A stretch of DNA of 64,000 nucleotides from Streptomyces sp. MJM8645 (GCF_001625365.1 NZ_LJJF01000001.1:4103001-4167000); one strand, 5' to 3'. Counted from the stretch's first letter, positions 34,801-56,195 are shown. Program-made: numbers and translations. Notes: a model not told the origin generated them from the letters alone.

Positions 34801-37800
34801 CCCGCACCGTCGGCTGGTTCACCGCCGTGTACCCCGTCGCCCTCGACCTGCCCGATCCGGCCGCCGGCTGGCCGGCCGTCCTCAAGTCCGTCAAGCAGCG
34901 GCTGCGGGATGTCCCCGGCGGCGGCCTCGGCCACGGCGCTCTGCGCGACGCGGCCGCCCACCGCACCGAGCGCGACCGCGCGCCCGAGGTGAGCTTCAAC
35001 TACCTCGGCCGCTTCGAGGAACTGCCCGAGGGCGGCCCGTTCGAGGCGGGCACCCGGCCGCGGATGTGGCTGCGGCAGTCCCCGGAGTCGGTCCGTCCCC
35101 ACCTGCTCGACGTCATCGCCGTCCTCGGCGACGGCGGCGCCCTGGAACTGCTCTGGCAGTACTCCGACCAGGTGCACGAGGAGGCCACCGTACGGCGCCT
35201 CGCCGAGGCCACCGCCGATGCGCTCCGCGCGCTGGCCGCGCACGCGGGCGAGCCCGGAGCCGGCGGCCGGACCCCCTCGGACTTCCCGCTGCTGCGGCTG
35301 GACCAGGCCGCGGTGGACCGGCTGGCCGGTGACGGCCGGGCGGTGGCGGACCTCTACCCGCTCACCGCGATGCAGGCCGGCATGCTCTTCCACTCGTTGG
35401 AGGCCGCCGCCGAGACCGGCGGTCAGGACGCCTACTTCGCCCAGTTCGCCTTCGTGCTGGACGGCGTGGACCGCGTCGACCTGCTGGAACGCGCCTGGCG
35501 CAGCACCGTCGACCGAACCCCGGTGCTGCGTACCACGGTCGCCGACGCCGGGGCCGGCGGGTTCGTCCAGCGGGTGCTGCGGACCGTCCCCACCCCGCTG
35601 ACCGTGCTGGACTGGAGCGGACTGGACGAGGCCGGGCGGGCCGAGGCGTTGGAGCGGCTCTTCGCCGCCGACCGCGCGCTCGGCGTGGACCTGGCCGGCG
35701 GCCCGCTCACCCGGCTCACCGCGGCCCGGCTGGACAGCGGCTCGCTCCACCTGCTGTGGACCTTCCACCACGCGCTGCTGGACGGCTGGAGCCTCTACCA
35801 GGTGCTCTCCGACCTGTTCGCCGAGTACGCGGCGCTGCGCGCCGGCCGGCCGTCCGCCGCCGTCGAGCGGCCGCCGTTCCGCGACTACGTGGCCTGGCAG
35901 CTCGCTCGGGACACCGACGAGGCGCAGCGGTACTTCACCGAGCGGCTGGCGAGCCTGACCACCGCCACCCCGCTGCCCTTCGACCGCAGGCCGACCGGCG
36001 AGCACCGGGTCAGGTCCTCCGCGCGGCTGCGGGTGGAACTGCCGGCCGAGCTGTCCGCCCGGGTCTACCGGGCCGCGCGGGACCGGCAGGTCACCGTGAA
36101 CACGGTGGTCCAGGGCGCCTGGGCGCTGCTGCTGTCCCGGCTGTCCGGGCAGGGCGACGTCTGCTTCGGCGCGACCGTCTCCGGCCGCCCCCACGACCTC
36201 GACGGCGCGCCGGACATGGTCGGGCTGTTCATCGGCACCCTGCCGGTCCGCGCCCTCGCGGACCCGCAGGCCGAGCTCGGGCCCTGGCTGCGCGAGCTCC
36301 AGCAGGAGCAGGTGCGGGCCCGCGTGCACGAGCACCTGCCGCTCACCGCGATCCAGGCCCGCAGCGGGATCGCCGCCCCGGCCAGGCTCTTCGACAGCGT
36401 GCTGGTCTTCGAGAACTACCCGGTGGACGACGCCGCGCTCACCGTCGGCGGCCTCGCCCTGCGCGACGTGAGCGCCGACGCCGAGACCACCAACTACCCG
36501 GTGACGGTGGGCGTCTACCCGACCGAGCGGCTGACCTTCTCGTTCGCCTACGACCCCGCCCTGTTCGACGAGCGGACGGTGCGGACCTTCGCCGACCGGC
36601 TCGGTCTGCTGCTGGGCGGCATGGCCGAGCCGGAGCGGGACGCGCCGACCCGGCTGGTGGACCTGCCCTGGCTGACCGAGGACGAGCTGCGGCGGCACCT
36701 GACCGGCCACGACGACACCGCGGTCGCCGTGGACCGCACCACCGTGCCGGAGCGGATCGCCGCCCAGGCCCGGCGCACTCCCGCGGCGCTCGCGCTGACC
36801 GGCCCCGACGGCCGCCTCGACTACGCCGACCTGGCCGCGCGCTCCGACGCGCTGGCCGCCCGGCTGCGCGCCGCCGGGGTCGGCACCGAGGACGTGGTGG
36901 CCGTCGCCATGCGGCCCTCCGCGCTGCTGGTGGTGACCCTGCTCGCGGTGTGGAAGGCCGGCGCCGGGTACGTGCCGCTGGACCTCCAGCACCCGGCCCG
37001 GCGGCTCGGCGCCCTGCTCGCCGAGTGCGGTCCGGTGCGGCTGCTGGCGGACGCCGAGGGCGCAGCGGCCTTGGACGGCGAGGCGCCGGCCGGCTGCCCG
37101 GTCGACCTGGTGGACCTGGCGGGCCTGGCCGGCCCGTACGACCACACCGGGGTCGTCCGACCCGCCCCGGCGGACACCGCGTACGTGCTCTACACCTCCG
37201 GTTCGACCGGCACCCCCAAGGGCGTGGTCGTCGAGCACGCCTCGCTGGCGCACTACCTGGCCCACGCCGCCGACGCGTACCCGGGCCTGCGCACCTCGGC
37301 GCTGCTGCACTCCTCGATCGCCTTCGACCTCACCGTCACCGCGCTGTGGACCCCGCTCACCCTGGGCGGCACGGTCGTGGTGTCCCCGCTGGAGCCGGAC
37401 GCGCTCGCCGAACTGGCCGCCGCCGGCACCGCGGTGGGCTTCGTCAAGGCGACGCCCAGCCACCTCCCGCTGCTGGAGCGCCTGCCCGACGTGGCGGCCG
37501 GCTCGGCCGACCTGGTGGTCGGCGGCGAGCAATTGCTCGGCGAGACCCTCGTCGGCTGGCGGGCCCGGCACCCCGGCAGCGCGGTGATCAACGAGTACGG
37601 GCCGACCGAGGCGACCGTGGGCTGCATCGTGTACCGGGCCGAGCCCGGGCAGCCGCTCGCCCCGGGCGCCGTCCCGATCGGCCGGCCGATCCGCAACACC
37701 CAGGCCTACCTGCTCGACGGCACGCTGCGCCCGGTGCCCGACGGCGTCACCGGCGAGCTGTACCTCGGCGGTGACGGCCTGGCCCGCGGTTACCGGGGCC

Positions 37801-38546
37801 GTCCGGCGCTGACCGCCGAGCGGTTCGTCGCCGCCCCGTTCGGTGCGCCCGGCGGACGGCTCTACCGCACCGGCGACCTGGCCCGGCGCCGCGCCGACGG
37901 CGTGATCGAGTACCTGGGCAGGGTCGACGACCAGGTGAAGGTGCGTGGCTTCCGGATCGAACTCGGTGAGGTGGAGAGTGCGTTGACTCGCCACCTGGGC
38001 GTCGCCGCGGCCGCTGCCACGGTCGCCGACGGGGTGCTCGGCGGGCACGTGGTGACCACCGGCGGCCCGGACGCGCCGGACGCGGCCGAGCTGCGCCGCT
38101 TCCTGGCCGGGCTGTTGCCCGAGCACATGGTTCCGGCGGGCTTCGCCTTCGTCCCGGCGCTGCCCCTCACCCCCAACGGCAAGGTCGACCGGGCGGCGCT
38201 CGGCCGACCCGCGGAACGGTCCACCGAGCCCGCCGAGCCCGCAGCACCGGAGCCGCAGGAGCCGCTGACGCCCACCGAGCAGGCCCTGGCAGGCATCTGG
38301 TCGGACGTCCTGGGGGTGGCGCAGGTCGGCCCGCACGACGACTTCATCGGCCTGGGCGGGGACTCCATCCGGAGCCTGGGCGTGATGGCAAGCGTCCGCA
38401 GGGCGTTCGGGATCTCCCTGTCGCCGCGGGAGGTCATGACCGCCCGGACCGTCTCCGAGCTGGCGGCGCTCATCGAGGACAAGGTCCTGGCGGACATCCT
38501 GGCCGCCGAGGGACTGGCGGACACCGGCACGAGCAGCGAGGCATGA
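28878..38546 (+). CDS. NRPS, modules 1-3: A1-T1-C2-A2-T2-E2-C3-A3-T3
   Basis: A 3222-residue synthetase. Domains by residue: A1 about 35-535; T1, phosphopantetheine Ser578 (FFDLGGDSLLG); C2 LCL about 641-1075 (HHIVTDG near 773); A2 about 1104-1595; T2 Ser1644; E2 about 1698-2124 (HHLVVDG near 1825, SRTVGWFTAVYP); C3 DCL about 2156-2607 (HHALLDG near 2297); A3 about 2624-3105; T3 Ser3163. Specificity positions read by hand against GrsA: A1 DAFTVAGVCK (Phe-like), A2 DALWLGGVFK (Val-like), A3 DLTKVGEVGK (Asn). It begins directly with an A domain, so the first residue keeps a free amino group; there is no lipid-accepting C domain. Module 2 epimerises, consistent with the DCL type of C3. T3 carries GGDSI, the form usual before an E domain, although none follows. 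The stop overlaps the next NRPS start region. Confidence 0.95.
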   Translation: MSHEAASPDARLITGTDPASAEAAGWHAGPPAPAAGTLPELLRRQVERAPRAPALVSGAGTLSYAELDSRTNRLAHLLIDRGVGPGSIVALGMARGADLVLAAIATTKAGAAYLPVDPAYPAERVAYVLADASPRLLLTNGAGSVRAADGPPTVLDLADPAVAEALAGCPDTDPAAAGKVGPGHPLDAAYVIYTSGSTGRPKGVAVPHHGLAALTAQHVAQLAAGPGSRVLQFASPSFDASVFELSMALLTGGTLVLADAARLVPGPAFGDLLAELRITHVTLPPAVLATLPDGAVPAGVTVVTAGEACSAAVAARWAPGRLMVNGYGPTESTVCATMSDPIPGDGTAPDIGRPVTGTRVHVLDERLRPVAPGAVGELYVAGDGLALGYLGRPGLTAERFVADPYGPAGGRLYRTGDLAEWTADGVLRYRGRTDDQVKIRGFRVELGEVEAAVLTHPAVAEAAAGAPEDERGHRRLVVHVRAEAGLAAPTRAELAAHLRRTLPEHLLPSAVVPVGHFPLNPSGKVDRAKLPAPDRTGRGVAHVPADGPVEEAVVRIWEEALGTTGVGTTDDFFDLGGDSLLGARVLARLKAEFGTAPSLRELFAAPTAGAVAALVGPAGHTPAPVRAVARDGAPGGHGGTVPMSFAQESLWFLHDAAPALAGYGAAAGIELTGELDDEALRAALGAVLARHEVLRTTFRAGEHGGVQVVHEPGEPALDVVDLTALSAGKAADEHERLLAEATARPFDLVAGPLLRTLLIHLPGQRHVLVLDQHHIVTDGWSTRALLRELFELYGRAVRGPLGPVAPAPDQFARHAADQRDRARAGAWDADIAYWRERLADLPPLDLPADRPRSAARTGAGALHRFRVPAELAARLRALSRARRATVFMTLTAAVHVLLARHSGQRDFALGIATAGRRDGVDDDTQGFFANLVPLRTALDPARPFGELVDAVRESTLVAVEHGEVPFDRLVEALRPVREPGRMPLVQTAVTYQEPLLRPGAAAAGLHLAEAELPRSSSRFDLLFEFWNHGDTLGAGIEYSTDLFTAATVARLADHLLGLLRSAVAGADTPAGELALVGAQDAGARRARADWHDTEVTYPREARVHELFERVARLRPEAVALVHEETVVRYGELNTQANRLARRLAAAGVGRGTLVPVCARRSPGMVVGLLAVLKAGGAYALLDTGLPVERLRLMIEDLAAPVALVGADAEATVRAAWPAAGDPVLLSLTDPATDAEDGFDPAVPGSAEDPATVMFTSGSTGRPKGVLAAHRATVRTFVGTDYARFGPDEVVLQTAPISWDAFSLELFGALLHGARCVLQPAPTPEPEAIAELVERHGVTTLWLSSSLFNVMVEEYPGIFGTLRQVLTGGEAVSVEHVGRVLRRHPGLRLVNGYGPVESMVFATTHRITERDLERASVPIGRPLANTRVHLLDQDGRPVADGVPGELYLAGDGLAIGYLGRPELTAERFGPAVFDPAERLYRTGDLARMLPEGVLEFLGRADDQVKVRGFRIEPGEIVAALLRLPELADAAVLALPDGAGSKRLVGYLVPRDAEQRPDTAGVRAALAEHLPSYMVPSAFVTLPALPLNAAGKLDRAALPVPEADAGRAYLAPRDEKERLLAQTWARLLGVEQVGVEDNFFELGGDSILTMRVAARARAEGLSLRSGDVMRHQSVAALAAVAVWARDEAPAAEQGPVEGELPLTPIQRWFHGTDPARPGHFDQTVRVELAPGVDQSALERALRALFAQHDALRLRFTGTVGHHAPGQVGPLLHVVDLAGLPVDEQDRRIDDVAERAEEFDLAEGPLFGATLLRGDTERPDVLVLAAHHLVVDGVSWRILLEDLADAYRQAAVGREVRLGAKTTSFRAWALDLEARTAAGEFEPERAYWDGVPDRATPRLPRDRAGANTAASTRTLTVRLTAAETDAVLRELPARYRGGPDDVLLSALGTALAAWTGLPKVLVDLEGHGRAERDGTDLSRTVGWFTAVYPVALDLPDPAAGWPAVLKSVKQRLRDVPGGGLGHGALRDAAAHRTERDRAPEVSFNYLGRFEELPEGGPFEAGTRPRMWLRQSPESVRPHLLDVIAVLGDGGALELLWQYSDQVHEEATVRRLAEATADALRALAAHAGEPGAGGRTPSDFPLLRLDQAAVDRLAGDGRAVADLYPLTAMQAGMLFHSLEAAAETGGQDAYFAQFAFVLDGVDRVDLLERAWRSTVDRTPVLRTTVADAGAGGFVQRVLRTVPTPLTVLDWSGLDEAGRAEALERLFAADRALGVDLAGGPLTRLTAARLDSGSLHLLWTFHHALLDGWSLYQVLSDLFAEYAALRAGRPSAAVERPPFRDYVAWQLARDTDEAQRYFTERLASLTTATPLPFDRRPTGEHRVRSSARLRVELPAELSARVYRAARDRQVTVNTVVQGAWALLLSRLSGQGDVCFGATVSGRPHDLDGAPDMVGLFIGTLPVRALADPQAELGPWLRELQQEQVRARVHEHLPLTAIQARSGIAAPARLFDSVLVFENYPVDDAALTVGGLALRDVSADAETTNYPVTVGVYPTERLTFSFAYDPALFDERTVRTFADRLGLLLGGMAEPERDAPTRLVDLPWLTEDELRRHLTGHDDTAVAVDRTTVPERIAAQARRTPAALALTGPDGRLDYADLAARSDALAARLRAAGVGTEDVVAVAMRPSALLVVTLLAVWKAGAGYVPLDLQHPARRLGALLAECGPVRLLADAEGAAALDGEAPAGCPVDLVDLAGLAGPYDHTGVVRPAPADTAYVLYTSGSTGTPKGVVVEHASLAHYLAHAADAYPGLRTSALLHSSIAFDLTVTALWTPLTLGGTVVVSPLEPDALAELAAAGTAVGFVKATPSHLPLLERLPDVAAGSADLVVGGEQLLGETLVGWRARHPGSAVINEYGPTEATVGCIVYRAEPGQPLAPGAVPIGRPIRNTQAYLLDGTLRPVPDGVTGELYLGGDGLARGYRGRPALTAERFVAAPFGAPGGRLYRTGDLARRRADGVIEYLGRVDDQVKVRGFRIELGEVESALTRHLGVAAAAATVADGVLGGHVVTTGGPDAPDAAELRRFLAGLLPEHMVPAGFAFVPALPLTPNGKVDRAALGRPAERSTEPAEPAAPEPQEPLTPTEQALAGIWSDVLGVAQVGPHDDFIGLGGDSIRSLGVMASVRRAFGISLSPREVMTARTVSELAALIEDKVLADILAAEGLADTGTSSEA

Positions 38547-38557
38547 GGAGCATGAGC

Positions 38558-50955
<12,398 letters not shown>

Positions 50956-50959
<4 letters not shown>

Positions 50960-52239
50960 GTGAGCTCGCACCCGCCGCCGACCGCCCGGTGGCCGTCACG
51001 GAACCGGAGCTCCCGCTCCGCCGCAACCGGGTCTACCACCTGCTGTGGATCGGCACCACGGCCTCCGAGACCGGTCTCAACGTCTCCACCATCGCCTTCC
51101 CGCTGCTCGCCCTCGCCACGACCGGCTCCCCCGGGGTGGCCGGCGCGGTGAGCGCGGTCAACGCGGTGGCCCAGGTGGCCGTCGGGCTGCCGGCCGGTGC
51201 GCTGGTGGACCGCTGGGACCGCAAGAAGATCATGGTGGTCTGCGTGCTGGCCCGGGCGGTGATGCTCGGCCTGCTCGCGCTCGCCGCCGCCACCGGGCAC
51301 GTCACCACCTGGCTGCTGCTGCTCACCGCGGCCGTCGCCGGGGCGGCCACCAGCCTGTTCGACCCGGCCGAGCGGGCCTCGCTGCCACTGGTGGTGACCC
51401 GCGAGCAACTGCCCACGGCGCTCTCGGTGAACACCGCGCGGATGCACCTCGGGCAGCTGGTCGGCACCTCGGGCGGCGGGTTCCTGTTCGGCCTGGGGCG
51501 GGCCGTTCCGTTCCTCGCCGACGCCGTCGCCCACCTGGTGGCCTTCGTGACGCTGCTGTTCGTCCGGCTGCCGAAGCAGGAGCGCAAGCCCTCCCCGATC
51601 TCGACCATCCCGCGTGACATCGTGGCCGGCTTCGCCTTCCTGGTGCGCCAGCCGTTCATGCGCTCGACCACCCTGCTGCTGCTCGGCCTCAACCTGCTGT
51701 TCCAGGCGCTCTACCTGGTCGTCATCGTGGCCGCCGAGCAGAACGGGGCCTCGCCGGGGAAGGTCGGCACGATGGCCGCGATGTTCGGTGTCGGCGGCCT
51801 GATCGGCGCGCTCGCGGCGCCGCGGATCTCCCGCTCGATCACGCCCTACCAGGCCGTGGTCGGGATCATCTGGCTGCTCGCGGTGCTCGTCCCGCTGATG
51901 TCCGTCACCAGCGGCGCGCTGGTCTGGGGCGGCTTCCTGGCCGCCATGGCCTTCCTCGCGCCGACCGCGTACACCGTCGTCGGTACGCAGCAGATCCTGC
52001 TCACCCCGGACGGCATGCGCGGCCGGCTGAGTTCGGCGACCAACCTGTTCAACGGCGGCGCGCAGGCCGGCGGCGCGGCCCTGGGAGGGCTGCTCTCGCA
52101 GTGGCTGAGCGGCACCCAGGCGATGCTCGGCTGCGCCGTCGGCCTGGCGATGCTCGGGCTGGCCGGCGCGGCGGCGGGTTCGCTGCGGCTGCCGTCCTCC
52201 GATCAGGTGAGGGACGTCGATCAATCCGGAGAGGACTGA
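50956..52239 (+). CDS. MFS exporter of the cyclopeptide cluster
   Basis: A 427-residue major-facilitator protein with about twelve membrane helices. The motif-A-like loop GALVDRWDRKKIM (about 80-92) and the drug-exporter-like IISRS/ARISRSITPY region identify an enterobactin-exporter/MdfA-type efflux pump. The start ATG 50956 overlaps the NRPS stop by ATGA, so it is translationally coupled to the synthetase, which argues strongly that it exports the peptide. Its last 19 bp overlap the convergent kinase gene. Confidence 0.93.
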
Positions 52240-53564
52240 TCGCCCGGACGGGTGAGAGCGCCCCGAGCGTGCCCGGCCGGGGCGCCCGCCCCGTCGCCGA
52301 TGTCGCGGGCGGCCGGGATGCCGTCCAGCGGCAGGACGACGGCGACCTGCCAGCCGCCGTTCGCGCAGGCCCCGGCGGTCAGCTCGCCGCCCAGCCCCGC
52401 GACCCGCCGACGCAGCTCCCGGATGCCGGTGCCGCCGCCCTCGCGGTCGACCGCCGCCGCGGCGTCCGCCCGGGCGCCGGCCGGAACCGGCTCGTTGTGG
52501 ATCAGGACCCGCAGGGCGCCGCCGTCGGCCACCCGCTCGGCGGTGACCGTCACCCTGGGCGAGGCGGGGGCGTGTCGGCGGACGTTGGTGAGCGCCTCCA
52601 TCACCACCCGGTAGCCGACGGCGTCGACCAGCTCCGGCAGGCCGTCCACGGCGCCGGGGGAGAGTTCGAGCCGGGCCGGGATCAGCCCGGTGTGCTCGAA
52701 CCGGTTCATCAGGTCCGGCAGTTCGTCCAGCGAGTGGGGCCGGGCCGCCGTGCTTTCCTCGGGATCGTCCGCCGCCGTCCCGTCCCCGTCCCGGCCCGGC
52801 CGGCGGTCCTCTTCCAGCTCGCTGAGGATCCGGATCGTCCGGTCCATCGACTTCAGCGCCTGGATGCCGGCGTTCTCGATCTGCGGGAGCAGCGCCAGCG
52901 CCTTCTCCGGCGACACCTTGGCCAGCATCTGGGCCGCCTGCGCCAGCACCATCACCCCGGTCACGTCGTGCGCGGCGAAGTCGTGCAGATCCCGGGCGAC
53001 GTGCAGCCGTTGGGCGCGCCGCTCCTCCGTGACCGCCAGCCTGCGCCGGCTGTCCAGTGAGCGCAGGTAGCAGGACGCCCCCACCGCGGCCACCGCGGCC
53101 AGGCCCCAGACCACGCAGAGCCCGATGGTCTCGCGCGGCCCGGCCGGCGGGTCGAGGGTCAGCGCGATCCGCAGCGGCAGCAGGGTCGCGGTCACCAGCA
53201 GGAGCAGCCCCAGCAGGGCGGCGACCGCCGGAGCGGACCCGCGCACCGCGGGCATGACGGTGACCAGCAGAGCGACCGACTCGACCAGGATCCAGAGCCC
53301 CGAGGTGTTGTCGGCGGGGCCCTCGTAGCGGAACGTCGCGTACAGCGAGATCGCGCAGGCCGCCGGGACGGTCACCAGGTTCCGGGTCCGTGGTCGCCCC
53401 GGCAGCCACACGATCAGGACCGCGGCGGCCAGCACCGCCACCGTCGTCGAGCCCCGGATCAGTACCGAAACCGGTGAACCCGCCCACACCGCAACCGAGA
53501 TGGCGACCGCCGCGAGTAACGCCGTGCCAACTGGGCGTCCGATCCTGGCCAGTTGATTTGTCAT
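52221..53564 (-). CDS. DesK/NarX-type sensor kinase (intact DLHD)
   Basis: A 447-residue membrane sensor kinase. Five to six hydrophobic helices fill about 10-170. The dimerisation helix reads ARDLHDFAAHDVTG with the phosphoacceptor His present, followed by an Asp/Glu/Gly-rich insert (about 250-275) and a HATPase domain (EALTNVRRHAPAS N-box; GGGTGIRELRRRVAGLGG G-box). It is transcribed divergently from its response regulator with only 34 bp between starts, and its end overlaps the exporter gene on the opposite strand. It resembles the degenerate kinase at 19909-21162. Together with 53599 it probably adjusts cluster expression or self-resistance; the signal is unknown. Confidence 0.88.
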   Translation of the reverse strand: MTNQLARIGRPVGTALLAAVAISVAVWAGSPVSVLIRGSTTVAVLAAAVLIVWLPGRPRTRNLVTVPAACAISLYATFRYEGPADNTSGLWILVESVALLVTVMPAVRGSAPAVAALLGLLLLVTATLLPLRIALTLDPPAGPRETIGLCVVWGLAAVAAVGASCYLRSLDSRRRLAVTEERRAQRLHVARDLHDFAAHDVTGVMVLAQAAQMLAKVSPEKALALLPQIENAGIQALKSMDRTIRILSELEEDRRPGRDGDGTAADDPEESTAARPHSLDELPDLMNRFEHTGLIPARLELSPGAVDGLPELVDAVGYRVVMEALTNVRRHAPASPRVTVTAERVADGGALRVLIHNEPVPAGARADAAAAVDREGGGTGIRELRRRVAGLGGELTAGACANGGWQVAVVLPLDGIPAARDIGDGAGAPAGHARGALTRPGDQSSPD

Positions 53565-53598
53565 GTGCTCGGATGCTACCCCGTGCGAGGATCAGCCT

Positions 53599-54243
53599 AT
53601 GACGACACGCATCGTGATCGCTGACGACCAGGCAACCGTGCGGGAAGGCTTTCGACACATCCTCGACCTGCAACCGGACATGGAGGTGCTCGCGGTCGCG
53701 GGCGACGGTGACGAGGCGCTCGAGATCGCGCGGACGCTGCGGCCGGACGTCCTGCTCGCCGACATCCGGATGCCGCGGATGGACGGGCTGGAGCTGACCC
53801 GCCGGCTGGCCGAGGAGAGCCCGGGCGTACGGGTCGTCATCGTCACCACCTTCGACCTCGACGAGTACGTCCACTCGGCACTGAAGGCGGGCGCGTACGG
53901 CTTCCTGCTGAAGCGTTCCGGTGCGCCGCTGCTGATCGAGGCGGTGCGCGCCGCCGTCGAGGGCGACTCGCTGATCAGCCCGCAGATCACCACCCGGCTG
54001 CTGCGGAGCCTGGCCGGCCCGAAGCAGAAGAAGGCGCCCAAGGTCGAGCAGTTGACGCCGCGTGAGCTTGAGGTCGCGCGGCTGGTCGCGGACGGCCTGA
54101 CCAACGCCGACATCGCGGAGGCGCTGTTCATCTCGGCCGGCACGGTGAAGACCCACATGGCCCACGTGCAGCGGAAGTTGAAGGTGAACAACCGGGTCGG
54201 CATCGCGGCCTGGGTCTGGGACTCGGGCGCCCGCCACGGCTGA
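53599..54243 (+). CDS. NarL/LuxR-family response regulator
   Basis: A 214-residue regulator. The start at ATG 53599 (MTTRIVIADDQATV, GAGG 9 bp upstream) is chosen over an in-frame ATG 36 bp earlier. Receiver: D9-D10, phosphoacceptor D55 (LLADIRMPRM), TTFDLDEYVHSAL and FLLKRSG. DNA-binding domain: LTPRELEVARLVADGLTNAD, then GTVKTHMAHVQRKLKVNNRV. It pairs with the divergent kinase at 52221-53564. It is strongly similar to the regulator at 19235, suggesting the two systems arose by duplication. Confidence 0.92.
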   Translation: MTTRIVIADDQATVREGFRHILDLQPDMEVLAVAGDGDEALEIARTLRPDVLLADIRMPRMDGLELTRRLAEESPGVRVVIVTTFDLDEYVHSALKAGAYGFLLKRSGAPLLIEAVRAAVEGDSLISPQITTRLLRSLAGPKQKKAPKVEQLTPRELEVARLVADGLTNADIAEALFISAGTVKTHMAHVQRKLKVNNRVGIAAWVWDSGARHG

Positions 54244-54267
54244 CGGCCTGCTCGCCGTGGACGGACG

Positions 54268-54912
54268 TCACTGGTCGAGGTAGGCGAGGACGGCGAGGAC
54301 GCGGCGGTTGTCGCCGTCGGTGGGGAGGAGGCCGAGCTTGGTGAAGATGTTGCTGATGTGCTTGGCGACGGCCTTCTCGGTGATGAAGAGGCCCTGGGCG
54401 ATGCCGGCGTTGGAGCGGCCCTGGGCGAGCCATTCGAGGACTTCGCGTTCGCGGTCGGTGAGGCTGCCGACGTTCTCGTCGCGTTCCTTGCGGACGAGGA
54501 GCTGGGAGATGACGTCGGGGTCCATCGCGGTGCCGCCGTCGGCGACGCGGCGGATCGAGTCGAGGAACTGGGAGCCGTTGGTGACGCGGTCCTTGAGCAT
54601 GTAGCCGACGCCGCGGCCGCCGCTGGCGAGGAGTTCGCGGGCGTAGAGCGGTTCGACGTACTGGGAGAGGAGCAGGACCGGGAGGTCGGGCATGGTGCGG
54701 CGGGCGGTGAGGACGGCGCGCAGGCCCTCGTCGGTGAAGTTCGGCGGAAGCCGGACGTCGACGACCGCGACGTCCGGCTGCTGCTCGGTGAGGGCTGCGA
54801 GGAGGTCGGCACCGTTGTCGACGGCGGCCACCACCTCGTGTCCGTAGGCCTGGAGGAGGCGGATCAGGCCGTCCCTCAGGAGGAAGTGGTCTTCGGCGAG
54901 GACAATACGCAC
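54268..54912 (-). CDS. NarL/LuxR-family response regulator (third system)
   Basis: A 214-residue regulator starting at GTG 54912, with GGAG 5 bp upstream, inside the end of its kinase gene (37-bp overlap). Receiver phosphoacceptor D52 (VAVVDVRLPP); the switch region LLLSQYVEPLYARELL differs from the other two regulators. The helix-turn-helix reads LTDREREVLEWLAQGRSNAG, then EKAVAKHISNIFTKLGL. The type is the common Streptomyces regulator paired with a DesK-like kinase that has a large N-terminal membrane domain. It is convergent with the regulator at 53599 and probably not specific to either biosynthetic cluster. Confidence 0.9.
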   Translation of the reverse strand: MRIVLAEDHFLLRDGLIRLLQAYGHEVVAAVDNGADLLAALTEQQPDVAVVDVRLPPNFTDEGLRAVLTARRTMPDLPVLLLSQYVEPLYARELLASGGRGVGYMLKDRVTNGSQFLDSIRRVADGGTAMDPDVISQLLVRKERDENVGSLTDREREVLEWLAQGRSNAGIAQGLFITEKAVAKHISNIFTKLGLLPTDGDNRRVLAVLAYLDQ

Positions 54913-56195
54913 GGAAGCTCCATCGTCACCATGGTCGGGCCGTTGACGGGGCTGTTCACGGCCAGGACCCCGTCGAACGTGCTGAGTCGTCGCTCGATGC
55001 CGCGCAGGCCGGTGCCCCGGGTGGCGTCGGCGCCGCCGCGGCCGCTGTCGGTCACGGTGATGCGCAGCATGCCGTGATCGTAACGGATGTCGATCCAGGC
55101 CCGGTCGGCGCCGGAGTGCTTGGCGACGTTGGTGAGGATCTCCGAGATCGCGAAGTAGGCGGCGGACTCGACGGGCATCTCGGGGCGGCCGGGGAGGTCC
55201 ACGACGACCTCGGTGGGGACCGGGCAGACCATGGCCAGCGCCCGCACCGCGTCGGCGAGTCCGCGGTCGGCGAGGACCGGCGGGTGGATGCCGCGGACCA
55301 GGTTGCGGATCTCCTCCAGGGCCTTGGAGGAGGACTGGCGGGCCTCGATGAGCAGCGCCCGGACGGCCTCGGGGTTGGTCTCCAGCAGGTGTTCGGCGGC
55401 GTCCAGGGTCATGCCCATCGCGACCAGGCGGGCCTGGGCGCCGTCGTGCAGGTCGCGTTCGATCCGTCGGATCTCGGCCATCTGGGTGTCGACGGCGGTG
55501 CTGCGGGTGGTGGTGAGGTGCTGGATCCGGCTGGCCATCAGTTCCTGCTCGCTGGGGGCGAGCATGGAGTGGGTGTACAGGGCGTGCTTGCGGACGGCGC
55601 GGGGGGCCATCCACAGGGCCAGCGGCAGTTGCAGGACGCCGAGGACGCCGGCCAGCACCGCGGTGGCCTGGCCGTCGATCGGGATGAACTGGTACCAGAG
55701 GCCGTCCCACTGGGTCGACAGCGGGACGCCGAAGAAGGCCAGGAAGATGCCCCAGAAGCCGCTGAGCAGGACGGCGATCGGCATGAAGGCGAGGAAGCCG
55801 CCGGCGATCGGGTCGGTGAGCACCCAGGTGAACTCCCGCTTGGTCTGCGGGTCGCTCATGATCCAGCGGTAGCGGGCGACGGCTCCCGAGGCGCCCTCGG
55901 GGGCGGCCGGCAGGCCGCTGGGCGGGCCGGGGATCTGCACGCCGGACCAGCGCTCGGACAGGCCGCGCTGGCGGGCGGCCAGCGCCCGGACGCGCTCCAT
56001 GGCCCGCGGCACCAGGCCGAGGCCGGGGCCGACGAGGGAGATCGCGCCGGTGACCCCGAGCGAGCGCCCGAAGGCCGCGACGGACATCCAGCAGAGGGCC
56101 AGTGCCCGCCGCAGCCCGGTGAATCCGGCGGGGACGGAGAATCCCCTGATCTCGACCGCCGAGGGGCTTCCCCCGAGCTTCATCGTGCGGTCCAT
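54876..56195 (-). CDS. DesK-type sensor histidine kinase (third system)
   Basis: A 439-residue kinase. Start ATG 56195 (MDRTMKLGGS) has GAGAGGAG 7 bp upstream. An N-terminal sensor region with four membrane helices (about 25-60, 120-215) precedes the dimerisation helix IRRIERDLHDGAQARLVAMG with the canonical phosphoacceptor His, then a HATPase domain (EILTNVAKHSGAD N-box; GRGGADATRGTGLRGIERRL G-box). It is coupled to its regulator by overlap. A terminator at 56291 separates it from the PKS genes upstream on the same strand. Confidence 0.9.
   Translation of the reverse strand: MDRTMKLGGSPSAVEIRGFSVPAGFTGLRRALALCWMSVAAFGRSLGVTGAISLVGPGLGLVPRAMERVRALAARQRGLSERWSGVQIPGPPSGLPAAPEGASGAVARYRWIMSDPQTKREFTWVLTDPIAGGFLAFMPIAVLLSGFWGIFLAFFGVPLSTQWDGLWYQFIPIDGQATAVLAGVLGVLQLPLALWMAPRAVRKHALYTHSMLAPSEQELMASRIQHLTTTRSTAVDTQMAEIRRIERDLHDGAQARLVAMGMTLDAAEHLLETNPEAVRALLIEARQSSSKALEEIRNLVRGIHPPVLADRGLADAVRALAMVCPVPTEVVVDLPGRPEMPVESAAYFAISEILTNVAKHSGADRAWIDIRYDHGMLRITVTDSGRGGADATRGTGLRGIERRLSTFDGVLAVNSPVNGPTMVTMELPCVLSSPKTTSS

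Noticed and set aside
28461..38336. A 3291-residue open frame on the minus strand opposite the first NRPS gene, and others like it (37862-45163, 48701-50971, 7637-11050)
   Set aside because: Shadow of codon bias in very GC-rich DNA: composition is Arg/Gly/Gln/Val-rich without domains, while the opposite strand carries complete NRPS or kinase motifs.
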